Source: Owenia fusiformis
Taxonomy: Eukaryota > Annelida > Polychaeta > Sabellida > Oweniidae
Direction: 5' to 3'
Assembly: GCA_903813345.2 (NCBI GenBank)
Contig: CAIIXF020000011.1
Location: 28,824,166-28,888,165 of the forward strand
DNA length: 64,000 nucleotides
In this document: one piece after another, positions 12,541-24,909 of the stretch
Layout: the number at the start of each line of letters is the position of its first letter
Numbering within the stretch: the stretch's first letter is position 1
Translations under genes and position numbers: made by a program
The notes under the pieces: generated by a model
What the model saw: the letters and a program-made list of their open reading frames with translations, nothing else
Told to the model about the DNA's origin: nothing
The model's database searches: none

Positions 12541-12990
12541 ACCAATGTCCAGATTAAGCCAACCTCTCTATTAGTATGGTTACACTTCATTAGATGTCAT
12601 TATGATGCATGTACTAAATATTAAACTTACATGTAGAATTGTACTTGTGCAAGATAACAACCATAGTCTGATTGTTCGGATGAGGAAAATTAATGCTTAT
12701 AATATTTATACATTATGCCAATGTCTAGACTATGCCAACCTCTATTGTAAGATTACATTAGATTTCATTATGATACATGTACTATATCTATATAAAATAT
12801 ACATACAGAATTGTACTCATTCATGATAACCATCAAAGTCTGATTGCTCAGATGAGAAAAACCAAAGGTTGCAATAATTAGGCATTATGTCAATCACTAA
12901 ACTATGCCAACCTCTCTACTGTATGATAACATTAGACTTCATTATGATACATGTACTAGATATAAAACTTAAATATAAAAAAGTGCAGTC
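12541..12990. repeat. ~175-bp tandem repeat, about 2.7 copies, in transposon centre
   Basis: Three diverged units begin near 12541, 12717 and 12893. They share TATGCCAACCTCT, ATTATGATACATGTACTA and AGTCTGATTG blocks. The array occupies the loop between the foldback arms. Confidence 0.7.
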
Positions 12991-13980
12991 TCCTATATAC
13001 GAGATTATGGTAATGAATGAATTACAATGAATATGTTTTAAATGCATTGATCTTTTGTCTAATGAATGCTGCTAAATGATAAAATTGACCACAACCATAT
13101 TTTAACATTTTGTGGGCTAGTGTTCGAAATTATAAATATTTTCGAGTGTCAAATAATTAAAATCTTCATATTGTAATATCAAGCAAAGTCAGTAGATGTT
13201 TTTGGATACTAATTGATGTTGAATCCCAATGCATTACTAATTTGAACCTAGGAATTGAATGTTTTTTGCCTGTTTTCCCCAAATTATCAAACTTTGGGGG
13301 CTTTGGTAAGGGAGTAAGATAAAGTTGTAGAATTTTATTTGACTATTTACTTCAGAAGAAACATGGTTTCATCTTTAACGTACATAATGTTCCAAAAGTG
13401 TTATTTTGGACCACCTTTATACTCATTAAAGAAAGTTAAATGTAAGGACCTGATTATCAAGTGATGTTGCCATAGCAACTGAAATGTTAGACATATTACA
13501 CAAATGATATGATGAATTATTTTATCTTCACTTTTAATCATATTATGTACTTCAGATAGTTTAAGAATCAAGAATATGAAGACAATTATGAAACCACACA
13601 GAATAATGCATTTTTAAGGTAAGAAATAATGTTCTATTACTGTTGCTATAGCAACGGATATATATTGTTTCTTAATATTTGTCATACAGATCAAACATTA
13701 TACCAAGAATACTTCCTGAAAATATCAAGTCAATATCATTATTAGTGTCTGAGATATAAAGGCGTCTTACAGTACCCCCTGTAGATTTTATTAGGGGGTA
13801 TGAGAAATGCTCTGTAGAGAGTTGCCCAAGGGTGCCGCTCCGGCATTCGGTGGTTTTGAGGTCCCAACCCTATATTCATGCTGAAAAGTTTAAAAAACAT
13901 TGTAATCCGAAGAAAACGCTTGATCCTCAAAATACCCCACATTTCTTCCGGACTAGTAATAAAAGTACACAATTCAAATT

Positions 13981-14801
13981 CTGAGATGTATATACGACCA
14001 CTCTTTAAGCTTTTTTCTCAGTTTGTACTGCAATATCCAACTTATGCATGGTAACTCATTAAGATGATAGTCAACTTCATTTCAGTATAGGGTATTTGCC
14101 TTTCGTAATGCCTACTGTGGATCCAAGTGTAAAAGTAACATTATTTGATGAAGATGAAGCTAAATACATATAATGGTATGAACTGTGGATTGTTCTACCC
14201 TCTATAGTCGTTCCAAAAGGTAAGTGGAGTATATCTTGAAATGTGAAGATGCAAAATTAGACTTTAAGATGGTTCTTTACTAGATTAGTATTTGAATAAC
14301 AGTATAACATGTGTACGGTGAACACATATGGAGCCCCAAAAATGTGTTCCCTGTTGGTAGATGTTCACTCCATATAAAGGAAATTTCATACAGAAGTAAG
14401 AGGAATATTTGATAAGAAGAGGTGTTTACTAGAGAAATATGTTCATTGATACAGGTTTTACCGTGCAGCACGTTTACCAAGACTTTTTTGTATTTTTAGA
14501 CTAAGCAAAACGATGAGGCATGAATTTCAAATAATTACAAATTAAATCTGTATTGGGATCATCTTAAATACAGAAATATAATGTGGTAAAGGTTATACAT
14601 CTGTCGGAATGCAGCATGTCTGCTATTTCGAAAAATTTCATATTAGCCCTATTTACACTACACGTGACATTCCAAGGCGTCTTGGCGAAAACGTATTAGA
14701 AATATTATGTTGACTTTACACCATGTTGATTAAATGATTAATGTTGATTTCAGTACAAATCTCCGAAAAATGCTAAAAGAGTGGTCGTTTTTATATCTCA
14801 G
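13981..14801. mobile_element. Nested MITE inside the right arm of the foldback element
   Basis: The ends CTGAGATGTATATACGACCA and AGTGGTCGTTTTTATATCTCAG are inverted repeats 821 bp apart. The left arm of the host element has no counterpart to this block, so it inserted after the foldback formed. No open frame is convincing. Confidence 0.65.
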
Positions 14802-15337
14802 ATTTACATTACCCCAGATCTCCCAGACTACTTGTCATAATTTAGGAAAGTGATCTGAGACGTTCTCTCCTCTAAGAGTACTTTTAAAAGATATAATTCG
14901 AATCTTAAATTCTTAACATAGTTCAGTTAAAACTGCTCCGTCACAGCGGACAATAAATTTAACATTTTTTTGTAAAAAGTGTTAAAAATACCCAATACAT
15001 CAAAATCTCATTAATACCTTCAGAGTTATGCTGAATCATGTAAATATTATCGTGTCATTATATTGTACCATTAAAAAGAAATGGTACATTTTGGAGTTTG
15101 ATACTCTGGTGCCGTTTTCAATAGCTTTTACTCTTAGCGTTGTTGGACTTCAAACATAAGTTAAAGTTACCCGCAAATGATATATCTATTGCATGGAGTA
15201 AGTAATTTTCTTTGGGATAGCGAAACATATGATTAAAAAATGATTAAATAGATGTGAACTTTTATGATTAAGGTATATATAATCTAGCGTTCTGTTACGT
15301 CATAAACGACTTATATTAGCTCCGTCACCGGCCTGTG

Positions 15338-17460
15338 ATAAAACAAAATGCTAATACACGTACTGTGATATAACTTATCTGCAATAAACTGACACAGAAT
15401 GTATTGAATCTCACATTAACAAATTCATTATTTCCTCAGTTGTTCAATGATGAAGTCAATGTTAAAGAGGCTTATTCCATTTATCGGCAACTTACTTTAT
15501 AACATAATGGATGATCAATTGATCAAATGGCAGATCAATACTGATCTGTTACATAATTCCTATTCAAATATTCAATGTTGCATTTTACTTCAATCCATTG
15601 TGTTATTTTATTGTATTAGTCCCTGGGAGGTATATAAAAGCACTCTAAACTAGAAAGATAAAAAATTCTAAATAGCCCATTCATCATTTATTTGGAACAT
15701 GGGGAGATATATTCGAAATATGTTGTAAAACCATTGTATGGATTTTGAAGATTTAAAGTTGGTTTGTATGGGGAAACAATGTGAGAAATATGAAATTCAA
15801 AGAACCACGTGCGGTATGACAACGTGATTTCAGACTGTCGATCCTATCTTTGACCATGAGTAGATTTCGACCAAAATTACAGCATTTTTCCGTTCACACG
15901 ATATGTTTCTCTTCAAGATAAACTCCTCTAGACAAGGCATTATATGACAGAATGCGACTACCTTGTAAGTTAAATGCAAATTGTTACAGACACCGAACGC
16001 AAATCGAATGTTAAAGACGCCGACCTCTGAACGCCAAAACCTCCGTGGATTTTGATTTCTGAGGCATTGTCACCTTCTCCTGGAGAATACAATCATGTGT
16101 TATACCATACGTGGTTCTTTGTAATTATCATCAATCATATATTTTGTTATGCATCAGTACATCTTTCACCTAGTTTTTTTCAAGAAAATCTGTGTTGGAG
16201 AAATAAAGTGATACAGAACTTGTGATAACATTCTTTGTAATGCCTTAGTTCTTAAAGTACAAAATAGTTTCAAGCAAATCCATAGACCCAATATTTCTGG
16301 TAAACATTGAGCTACTATACTATATAACATCGCGTTCAAAGATCAACACCTACGAGAATTGGTTTCTAATATCATGTGTTTACATCGCATTTACATTGGT
16401 AGGGCTTAAACCTATGTCGTTTAAATATAAAAAGCGAAGCTATTGTTGCCAGCTTTAAAGCCAATAGAAAATTTATTGGTTTTGTTGAAGTTTGATTCAT
16501 ATCAATATTGTGACTAGGTCTAAAATTTAGGAGTTAATACTCACACACAGTAAATGAACTGTAGAGTTGGAAATGGACTAAATTCGATAAATATTGTACA
16601 CTACAAACTTGGAACTCATTATATCTCAGACTGACATCGATTAGGACTTTATATAATCTCTCTAATTGTAAGCTATTACACAATTTAGACGAGGTGGGTG
16701 ATTTGGACAACCCCACACGAACATTTTATATATGCGATTTATTATCTACAATTATTGATGTTATCATATAAGAACAATGAGTTATGATCATGGACAATAC
16801 AACACAGAAGAGTAAACATATTAAATCACAGGTAAGGATCTATTTGTTTTTGTATTGATTAGCGACGCGTCGATATTTCAACATTAAGTTCCTTTTGATT
16901 GTAGTTGGGTAACGTTAACGTAGCTCGTTAGTACATATTTATAAATACGTTTTCAAGTACATTTTCAAATAGCACCTTTTTAAGTTACATGTATACAATC
17001 GCATTGAATTATGAAAATGCTGAATGATTAATCGTTTCCATACTACCATTTGACGTTATACTTTCGTTTTTCATGATACTATTTGTTATAGATTATCAGA
17101 TTTTACCTTTGCCTTTAAAACAAATATGTCACTAAATCAATTGTGAATATGTCAATTTTCCCTTTTTATTACACCGCAATTGAAATTGTATATGAGTCCA
17201 TATTCACAAACTGAGTGCATAACATTTAAAATAGTAATGGTTACCATAGTGATTTTTAAAAAGAAGAATAAAAATGACATGAATTCATGTTATCGTCAGG
17301 GAGAACGTCTAATGGTAATTCTATCTTCATCCTTAGCGTCTATGTACCTGATCGAGGCGAGAAGCCAGTATGCCAAGCTCTGTTATTAATCGACTAACTC
17401 AAGTAGAAGGAACAGTTTATTAAATAACACATCAATTCACACCAAGACTGTCTAGTCTAT
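15338..17460. other. Intergenic stretch, nothing recognised
   Basis: About 2.1 kb of A/T-rich DNA between the foldback element and the promoter-side repeat of the next gene. No exon set, RNA gene or clear repeat was seen. Confidence 0.4.
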
Positions 17461-17690
17461 GCACTCATGTCAAACCTTTGAATTCCATTATTAACAAATC
17501 AAACCCTCACTGCCTATGCACTCATGCCAACTTTTTGGTTTACATTATTATATCAACTCAAACTATGACTGTCTGTGCACTCTTGCCAACTTTTAGAATT
17601 CCATTATTAACAAATCAAACCCTCACTGCCTACGCACTTATGCCAACTTTTTGGTTTCCATTATTATATCAACTCAAACCATGACTTTAT
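17461..17690. repeat. ~58-bp minisatellite with 116-bp higher-order unit
   Basis: Four units alternate between two variants. One contains GAATTCCATTATTAACAAAT and the other CCAACTTTTTGGTTTCCATT, so the array repeats every 116 bp (17480 and 17596). It ends about 55 bp before a splice acceptor and 125 bp before the start codon of the next gene. Confidence 0.85.
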
Positions 17691-17814
17691 GTACGCAAGC
17701 ATTCTGAACCACTCGAAATAAAAAAACATTATTCTTATTTTTCAGATTAGCTAAAAAAGACTACGCATAGAATCGGGTCGAACGTTGGATCACATCCGGA
17801 TTTACTTGAACACA

Positions 17815-20376
17815 ATGGCAAACGAACAGAAGACTCAATTAGTCCTAACACCCAGGGATATGTTCTCAAATAACACTCACCTGGGATTATTGAACAAAGG
17901 GGTAGATTATACCAACCCCAGAGAGTGGTATGATACAAAACGGAAGGCGTCGTTTATTGATGAGTTTGTCCACGAGTACAACCGATCAGTTACGGATTTT
18001 TCAGCAACAGCAAAAAATGGCAACTTGGCTGTTTATTTTGCCCTACCTCCTATACAGAAGAGCATGCATGTTCAAGGACGTATAAATAACACTTCAAAGC
18101 AACAGTTATCTAATAAACAACAAAAGGATTTATTTCCAAAGGTGTCTAGCCTTGACCCTAAACAATTGATTAATGGTAAATTTGGCGATAAGAACAGAGG
18201 AAACCAATGTCTTGCCAATAAAGAATCCGAAGTGGCTGTTGACGTCAAACATGAATCAATGGTAGATAAAGTGCTTCAGGAATCGACTTACACGGAAACC
18301 TTTATTACAACATTACCTCGAATAAATGAGGTTGACAATAGCGAGACTGATAATATTCCCATTGTTAGCAGAATCGAGTTACCACAGATAAGCCTCGCTG
18401 AAAGAAATAGGCAAATAAAGATATTGAACCATGGCAATGAACAGAACTCTGTTATTTCAGTCAATACAGACAACAGGACAGGCAATCACAGTTTAGATAA
18501 TTTGGAAAATTCCCTCGATAACATTCCCGAAGAGACACAAACTAAATCGAGGAAGCATGTTATCATTGGAGAAGTACAAGAGAATCTCAATCAAACACAA
18601 TACGATGAGTCAGCATTGAAAATGGAGTCACTGAAAATATTAAAGTATAGGGACTCTAGCACGCTTCCGCATGCGAAAGCCCAGACTAAAATCCCTCTGG
18701 ACAGATACATGATATTGCGAGAAGACTCAAACGTCAGTGGACCTATCGATAGATCACAGTATAGACTTAAACAAAAGTCCATGCTCAAAGTAAAATTAGA
18801 TCATAAAAAGTTGGATAAACAGAGATCAAAGAGTACGGGTGACCTACATAAAGCACCTGAGAGATTAAATCTAACAAACATTAAATCAAAAATCGGACAT
18901 TTGTATAACTCTTATACAAGTTTATTTCGACATGCCACTCCTGGAGATCCTGCTTTAAGGAAGTATAAATCAGACATGTTGCCTGCCATAGAGGGTAATC
19001 TATTGGCCGTTGATACCGTCCCCTGCGTACCCATGTTCCGTTTAGATCACGCCCCTGATAGCAGAGAAGGAGAAGAAATCAGCGGAGTTGGGGCAGTTGC
19101 TTTAGCAAATACTACCAACGAACAAACAAAACATGAACCCGTACAACGTTACAACACAAGGCAGGGTCCAGTGACGTATAAACCAAAGGAAAGTCCTAAA
19201 GCGTCTGTTGTCAATATAACCATAGGAGCAAGGCCTAGCGGAACGCCTTTAAGAAACATGTCTCGACTTGCTGGATGGTCTCCCAGAAATGAGCCTATAA
19301 ACGAGGAGGTTGAGGGGTCAGAAACAGTGAAACCCCCACACATTAATATTGACGATGTCTCAGCTTCAAAAGAAGCCAGTGAACCCGTAGAGACAAACAC
19401 GAGCAGATCAAGTTCGAGAGCATCTACGAACAGTAAAGGTAGCACAAAGTCGAATGATGACAGGAGTGAGAAAATGTCCCCTAGACTTGATTCTCCAACT
19501 AAAAAATCAGTCCATTTTTATGACAACGATGATGAAACCAAATCATACGCTGGAACCATCAGTACAATGAGTCCTACTGGGAGGAAATCCCAGCAGAAGC
19601 CAAAATTGGTCCTAAAGAAATTCAATAAACTTGAGGTGTTTGGTGAACACACTAATCCCAAGACAATCCATTACAGATATAAAAGTGCATCAACTATCGG
19701 GCCTGCTGAGGAGCCTATAGAATATCTTCCCAAATTGAGACCCCCTCAATATAAACTGGATTTGAAGGACTATCCACCAACAAAGCCTCGGAGGGAAATG
19801 AGTGCTAATTCAGATTACACCTATACCACCGATGACTCATGTGATAAGACTACTGTCGATGCTGAAAGTTATCTAGATAGCCATAGCCAGAGAGGTGAGA
19901 TTGACAGTCGATCCCCAACAAGGAAATTTAGTCCACAGAAGCCCAAATCGGGTTTAAGTAGCTATAAAGGTCCGGATCCTTCCATGGCAACATACAGAGA
20001 CACAACAGTGAATGTGCCACAAAGTGTCAAAAGTGGTCTTACTTCTGGTGTAACAAGCACCACGGTTGACGTCACAGAGTCGACATTTGAACTTTCGACA
20101 TCGGAGAGTAGTTCTGATAAAATATCATCAATTGATAAGACAGGTGAATTGAGTAGCATAACCAAAGATACTAATGCAACTGACAGCCCGCGTGAACTTA
20201 ACGAAAATAAGGAAAGTGAAGTGGCCAAAATCAGCTCGGTAAATAATGATAATACAAAAAAATTGACATTAGCAAACGCAACAATATCGAATTCTGATTT
20301 GAAGCCTGCAGTATCAACATCAGATATATCAAGCTTTACACTTTCCGATACAACAGTTACATCGACTTCAGACTAG
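17815..20376 (+). CDS. 853-aa low-complexity, probably disordered protein; family unknown
   Basis: One open coding exon. I place the start at the ATG at 17815 (MANEQKTQ), with A at -3 and G at +4; the open frame upstream has no earlier ATG. A good acceptor (TTATTCTTATTTTTCAG) ends at 17745, so a non-coding 5' exon probably lies upstream. The N-terminal ~75 residues (LVLTPRDMF, NPREWYDTKRKASFIDEF, LAVYFALPPI) look the most ordered. The rest is rich in Ser, Thr, Lys, Asp and Asn with many SP/TP sites, and the last ~130 residues are almost all Ser/Thr/Asp/Lys. There is no signal peptide, membrane span or catalytic motif. I do not recognise the family. A cytoskeletal or scaffold role would fit the composition, but this is speculation. 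Confidence 0.85.
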   Translation: MANEQKTQLVLTPRDMFSNNTHLGLLNKGVDYTNPREWYDTKRKASFIDEFVHEYNRSVTDFSATAKNGNLAVYFALPPIQKSMHVQGRINNTSKQQLSNKQQKDLFPKVSSLDPKQLINGKFGDKNRGNQCLANKESEVAVDVKHESMVDKVLQESTYTETFITTLPRINEVDNSETDNIPIVSRIELPQISLAERNRQIKILNHGNEQNSVISVNTDNRTGNHSLDNLENSLDNIPEETQTKSRKHVIIGEVQENLNQTQYDESALKMESLKILKYRDSSTLPHAKAQTKIPLDRYMILREDSNVSGPIDRSQYRLKQKSMLKVKLDHKKLDKQRSKSTGDLHKAPERLNLTNIKSKIGHLYNSYTSLFRHATPGDPALRKYKSDMLPAIEGNLLAVDTVPCVPMFRLDHAPDSREGEEISGVGAVALANTTNEQTKHEPVQRYNTRQGPVTYKPKESPKASVVNITIGARPSGTPLRNMSRLAGWSPRNEPINEEVEGSETVKPPHINIDDVSASKEASEPVETNTSRSSSRASTNSKGSTKSNDDRSEKMSPRLDSPTKKSVHFYDNDDETKSYAGTISTMSPTGRKSQQKPKLVLKKFNKLEVFGEHTNPKTIHYRYKSASTIGPAEEPIEYLPKLRPPQYKLDLKDYPPTKPRREMSANSDYTYTTDDSCDKTTVDAESYLDSHSQRGEIDSRSPTRKFSPQKPKSGLSSYKGPDPSMATYRDTTVNVPQSVKSGLTSGVTSTTVDVTESTFELSTSESSSDKISSIDKTGELSSITKDTNATDSPRELNENKESEVAKISSVNNDNTKKLTLANATISNSDLKPAVSTSDISSFTLSDTTVTSTSD

Positions 20377-20460
20377 GATATCACAATTTATATCGACATA
20401 TAGCCTAGCTCAATGGTAATTTCTTTTGTTCAGTAAGCTGATTTTAACAATATATAAAGG

Positions 20461-20466
20461 AATAAA
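20461..20466 (+). terminator. Candidate poly(A) signal AATAAA
   Basis: It lies 85 nt downstream of the stop codon of the 853-aa protein gene. Further AATAAA words follow near 20657. Confidence 0.5.
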
Positions 20467-23400
20467 AAACGAGCCGAAGGCCGGCCTTGAAGTGTTAATA
20501 ACGGATATTTATATGCATTCATTTTTTCTTTGATATATGTATCTTTATTGTTATATTGCGATTCAGCTGAATCCAGGTTTTATTTTACATCACACAATAC
20601 AGTATTATTCTCAATGTTGGATTTCAGAATGGAATATCAATGACTGTTAATAGTTGCCAAAATAAATAAAATATGAAGCAATTTGATGAAAAGCTCTTAT
20701 TCAAGTGAATTTGCAAAAAATTATATTGTCACTTCAAATTTAAGTCAACAAAGTGAACGATAGGTTTTCGTAATTACTTGTTTTTTAGCCTTGCTTCAAG
20801 ACTGTGTTATACCGGTACTTCACCTCCACCTTGTGTTGGGAAGTTGTGAAGTATACAGGGAGGCAAGACTAAACAGGTCCGTAGCCAGGTGGGGTTCGAT
20901 GGGTTTGAGGGACCCCCCCCCCTTGCCAAAACTTCATTCAAAATCATGCAGTTTTTCACCATTTTGAGCACTTTTAAGTGATGTGATTTTGGCCATTTCT
21001 GAACTAAAATGTGACCATTTGACCCTCCCCCTGTCCATTAGTGTTATGAAAAATACATTGTACACATAAGGGTTAACCAGCGGTCAATAGTATACAAATT
21101 TAGTGATTGCTATTGAGGGAAATATTTTTTTCACTAACATATCAGTGGACAGGATATTCCCGAAGGAAACATTTTTTCACTATTTCCCGAAAATATGGCT
21201 GTCACTATTTGTTTTATTATATACCCCATGTGTACTTTGTAAACAAAAACAAAATAAATAGTATTTTAATTTCAACTTCTAATGCTTATAATTACAGGTT
21301 CTTAATGGCATTTAAAGGCATTAAGCCATCCATATCCCAGGTAGCAGGGAAGATAAAATGTACTATCGACTGATCGCATGACCTTACCGGTGATTAGTAC
21401 ATTTCATCTTAGGGATTTAGGATTTTTCAGGGAATTAGTTCATCTATTTCACATCATGTTACCATGAATAAGCCAATGAGCATCTAGCTAGAATACATAT
21501 GAGGTATATAATAATGCAATATAGCGGTCACTGAATATATTGTTTTTTGACAGGTCAATTAAATTTAAGTATTGACAGCGAGTTACTTACAAATAAACAG
21601 TGTTCATAATATTTTAGTTACCTTATCATGAAGTTGTTTTGCATCAAATCCCTGGCTCCATCTCCCTATCAAGTGCACGAATAATTCTGAACCTTAAACA
21701 TGAACTCAATCTATTGTCACCATGGGCTTTCAACTAGAAACTAATTCAACTAATTGATTGAAAGCCCATGATTGTTACATATGGAGATGTGCAGGAAACC
21801 TTAACATTTTGGTCAACTGCCTTTGTATTGGAGAAATTCAAAAATATTATGCTTCTTTTACTATTGCAAAAGTTGTTCAAATAAATGATGGACATGGATC
21901 TTTATTGCATTTACTTTTTGTCATACTGCCATCTTTATTTCTGCAAGAAAACTACGTAATGTTATCTTAAAATTTAAATGTGCGAATATTACATTTCGCC
22001 TTTTAAAGGTGGTAGCACAAATGCATATTGTTAATTTCAATTTCGAAGGGGTTGATGTAAACGGCCAGAATTTAGACATATTACTCCTCCGCGCTAGTTT
22101 TAAAGATAAGTCTATAGATTTGAAGACAGCTTAAATTTGACTATATTTGATGGGCAAGCTGTTCGATTCTGAGATACCAATGCATTTTAATAAAATGTGT
22201 GAGCTTGAACTAATTTGTTTATTTACACTTATTTAAACAGAGTGGTTTTACAAACATTAACATTTATATCACACAGTTAAATGAATGAATATGCAGTTTC
22301 TGTTAAAGGAAAGGGAGACAAACCCGTGGCGTCAGAAATGCCTTCAGGTCCAACGTCATTGACAAATGCTTCTATCTTTACAAATACTTGAGAAGAATCA
22401 AGTCCATTCTTAAACCATTTCCAAGTTCAGTGATACAAATCAGTTGAATAACTACATTTTTCAAATTTTGATTCAAAATTACCAGCTATAGTTTGAGGTT
22501 GTTTTCCTAATTTTTTAAAATCTGACTCTTCTACAATATGAACTGTTTCTTAATACGATATGGAGTGAAATGTCACGTTTGACTGTAGCTTCCACACAGA
22601 GTATATAATATAGAATTTGATAAAGACTAGTGTTATGCCGGAAACGTATTTTGATGAATTGTTATCTTACACACCCACCCACCCCCAAGATCTAATCGTC
22701 CGACTTTAACTATATGTGTGGTGTATTTAAAGATTTGGGGAATGGAATGCCAATCTTTTCTTTGTTAATGAATGGCGTAAGGTTCATGTAAACAATCGCA
22801 ATCTAAAAGTACACGCCGTTCTTTATTTTACCGCTTGTACACAAACAAATTATAATTAAATGTGTATACTTTAACACAAATTCGGAAATTAACAGCGGCA
22901 TGATAGAGAAGAAAGTGAAAATCAAAAACCTACAAATCCGGAAGTCTACATAAGAGTGCGCTGAGGTCAACATTTTATCACTTCAATTCTATTTGTTGAG
23001 TATACACTAATTCCAAAATATCAAACATTGCGGCACACTTAGCACGAAAATGAAAATACCGACATTGGTCATAGAAAATATTGTACTATTCCACTATCAC
23101 GTAGACAGCTACTGAGACATTTGATTTAGCGGTGCCAACTGTGCCTGAAAATAGTCCAAACACGTTTCGGATTCATTGTAACCAGTACGAATTTCGTTCT
23201 TAACGTTTATACATCAAATTGATGCATTTTTAAAGGCACCGAATCGTATATAGTCAATATAAAAAAGAACGCAAATGTAAATGTGTTTTTTTAGAAAATA
23301 TTAATGAAAATGAAAAACGATTTAGAAACATTTTGAGCCATCTTTTCTCTATCTCTCCCCGAATAACAGTTACTGTTTATTTATATTTATTTATATTATT

Positions 23401-24642
23401 ATTTAATGAATTGTAACATATAGATGTACGTCTAATTTACCAAGTAAAAATTCATGAAAAAATCATGAAGTTGAAACATAAACTGCACGCATTCAGAAAT
23501 GCAATGTAAATGTAATGAAAAAAAATCCGAGCATCTGTGGACTTTTTGTTATTTTTTCTGATGAATTAGTCTGAATACATTTCCAAAATTCAAATGACGA
23601 GATGTCTGTGTTTCTATTTTCCCACACTCTTTAAGTGTATTTAGAAGATTTCCATTTTCTCATCCCAGTTAATCCATTAATCCGAAGCAAACCCGTTGAC
23701 AATGTAGGGAGAAACATAAGTCAAGACGTATACATGTAGGGATAACATTCAAAGGCTTTGATGTCACCTATATGTTAATTTGGTCACGAAACTTTCCTAC
23801 CATTCATTAAGACTTGGATATAGAACTTAACTATGCTGTGCTCAGGTGTGCATTATAGCCAAATTTACTCGAGTTTACTTATGGCATTTGAAGAAATTAG
23901 CGGAGTTTGAGTTTACACGGCTAGTTTTGTGAATTAGTAAACAGACGGGCGTGCAGACCTGCAATGGTTTCTGACTTCGTATTAAGTCATTCATTAAAGT
24001 GTAAATAGATAAAAATTAAAATCAAATCTGTACTTTAAACTTCAAAGTGAAGTACATAAATCGGAATCCAAACCGCTTGAATTAAATGATGCGGTCTCTT
24101 TAAGAATAACAGCCATATTATAAAACAGACCATTTTACTTTCTTTATCAATTTTGGCGTTTAAATCACTACCGGCTTATACGATTAACTTTTGCACAACG
24201 CTACATCCACTTTAAATCATATAATCATATAACCTGTTAATTAATAGGAAAGAAATAGTTCTGTTACCATCATATACCAAAGCTATGTTCTACTATATTT
24301 AAAGAGGCGGTTCATTAAATGAAACAAACAAGTCAACAAATAATAAAACTTCAAAGGAAAAAGTCTTTGAACTGTTCCGCCAAAAGCAGTTCCAAACGGA
24401 ATATTTCTAATACATAATACAATGGTACCTCATATTTCTAAAACAAAAACGGTACGATGAAACAAAATCTCTCTCCCAACCAAGTAAAATGATGATATTC
24501 TTCTGCATGATAACTTAGGTTTGACCCTAGAATATCTACACCAGAACACATTGCACTAAAGAGCACTTTTTATCATATGGAAACTAAAGCACCTAAACAT
24601 TATCTAAGATAAAAAATTGGAATTCAAAACAGTATAAAATAT
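20467..24642. other. Intergenic region between two convergent genes
   Basis: About 4.2 kb with no coding exons I can support. It holds a truncated GTAGCCAGG-type repeat at about 20878-21020. It also holds two short hairpins, at 21350-21410 (AAGATAAAATGTACTA facing TAGTACATTTCATCTT) and 21721-21770 (CATGGGCTTTCAA facing TTGAAAGCCCATG). Confidence 0.45.
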
Positions 24643-24648
24643 TTTATT
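24643..24648 (-). terminator. Candidate poly(A) signal of the Brachyury-like gene
   Basis: TTTATT on the plus strand reads AATAAA on the minus strand, about 260 nt beyond the stop codon. Confidence 0.45.
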
Positions 24649-24909
24649 ATAACTTAAAAAGACATTGTAGAAATGTCGAAGCTATGTTGACTAAGTTGGC
24701 TAAAAGCAGAAACAGCCGACGGATTCTATGACGGACTCAAATTTACTTATCTCTGCCTTCCTTAATATAGAAATATACAGCTAGCTACTTTTAGTTCGAT
24801 TGTCATCTAGACTAGAATGATATGGATATAGTCCGATTGTCAAACTTGCATTTTGGCAAACTCAATGGTGAAGTGTCAAAATTCACTCAGCCTGTCTTTA
24901 CAATTTTTC

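Larger units (their letters stand above)
10712..15337. mobile_element. 4.6-kb foldback DNA transposon with 3-bp TSD
   Basis: The ends CACAGG... (10712) and ...CCTGTG (15337) are flanked by ATA on both sides, a plausible 3-bp target-site duplication. Inverted arms extend about 1.4 kb inward on the left. The right arm is longer because another element is inserted in it. Matching blocks include ACGGAGC motifs, CCGCAAATGATATATC, and GGTTGGGACCTCAAAA facing TTTTGAGGTCCCAACC. Motif GTCCGCTGTGACGGAGC lies at ~10733 and ~11099, with its complement at ~14936 and a truncated copy at ~15320. I find no transposase, so the element looks nonautonomous. The CAC..GTG ends with a 3-bp TSD are reminiscent of CACTA-type elements, but that is inference. 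A compact relative lies at 45249-46073. Confidence 0.85.

Noticed and set aside
19149-20228. Open frames of about 90 codons antisense to the 853-aa gene
   Set aside because: Composition is the complement of the Ser/Thr-rich coding strand, so they are shadows.
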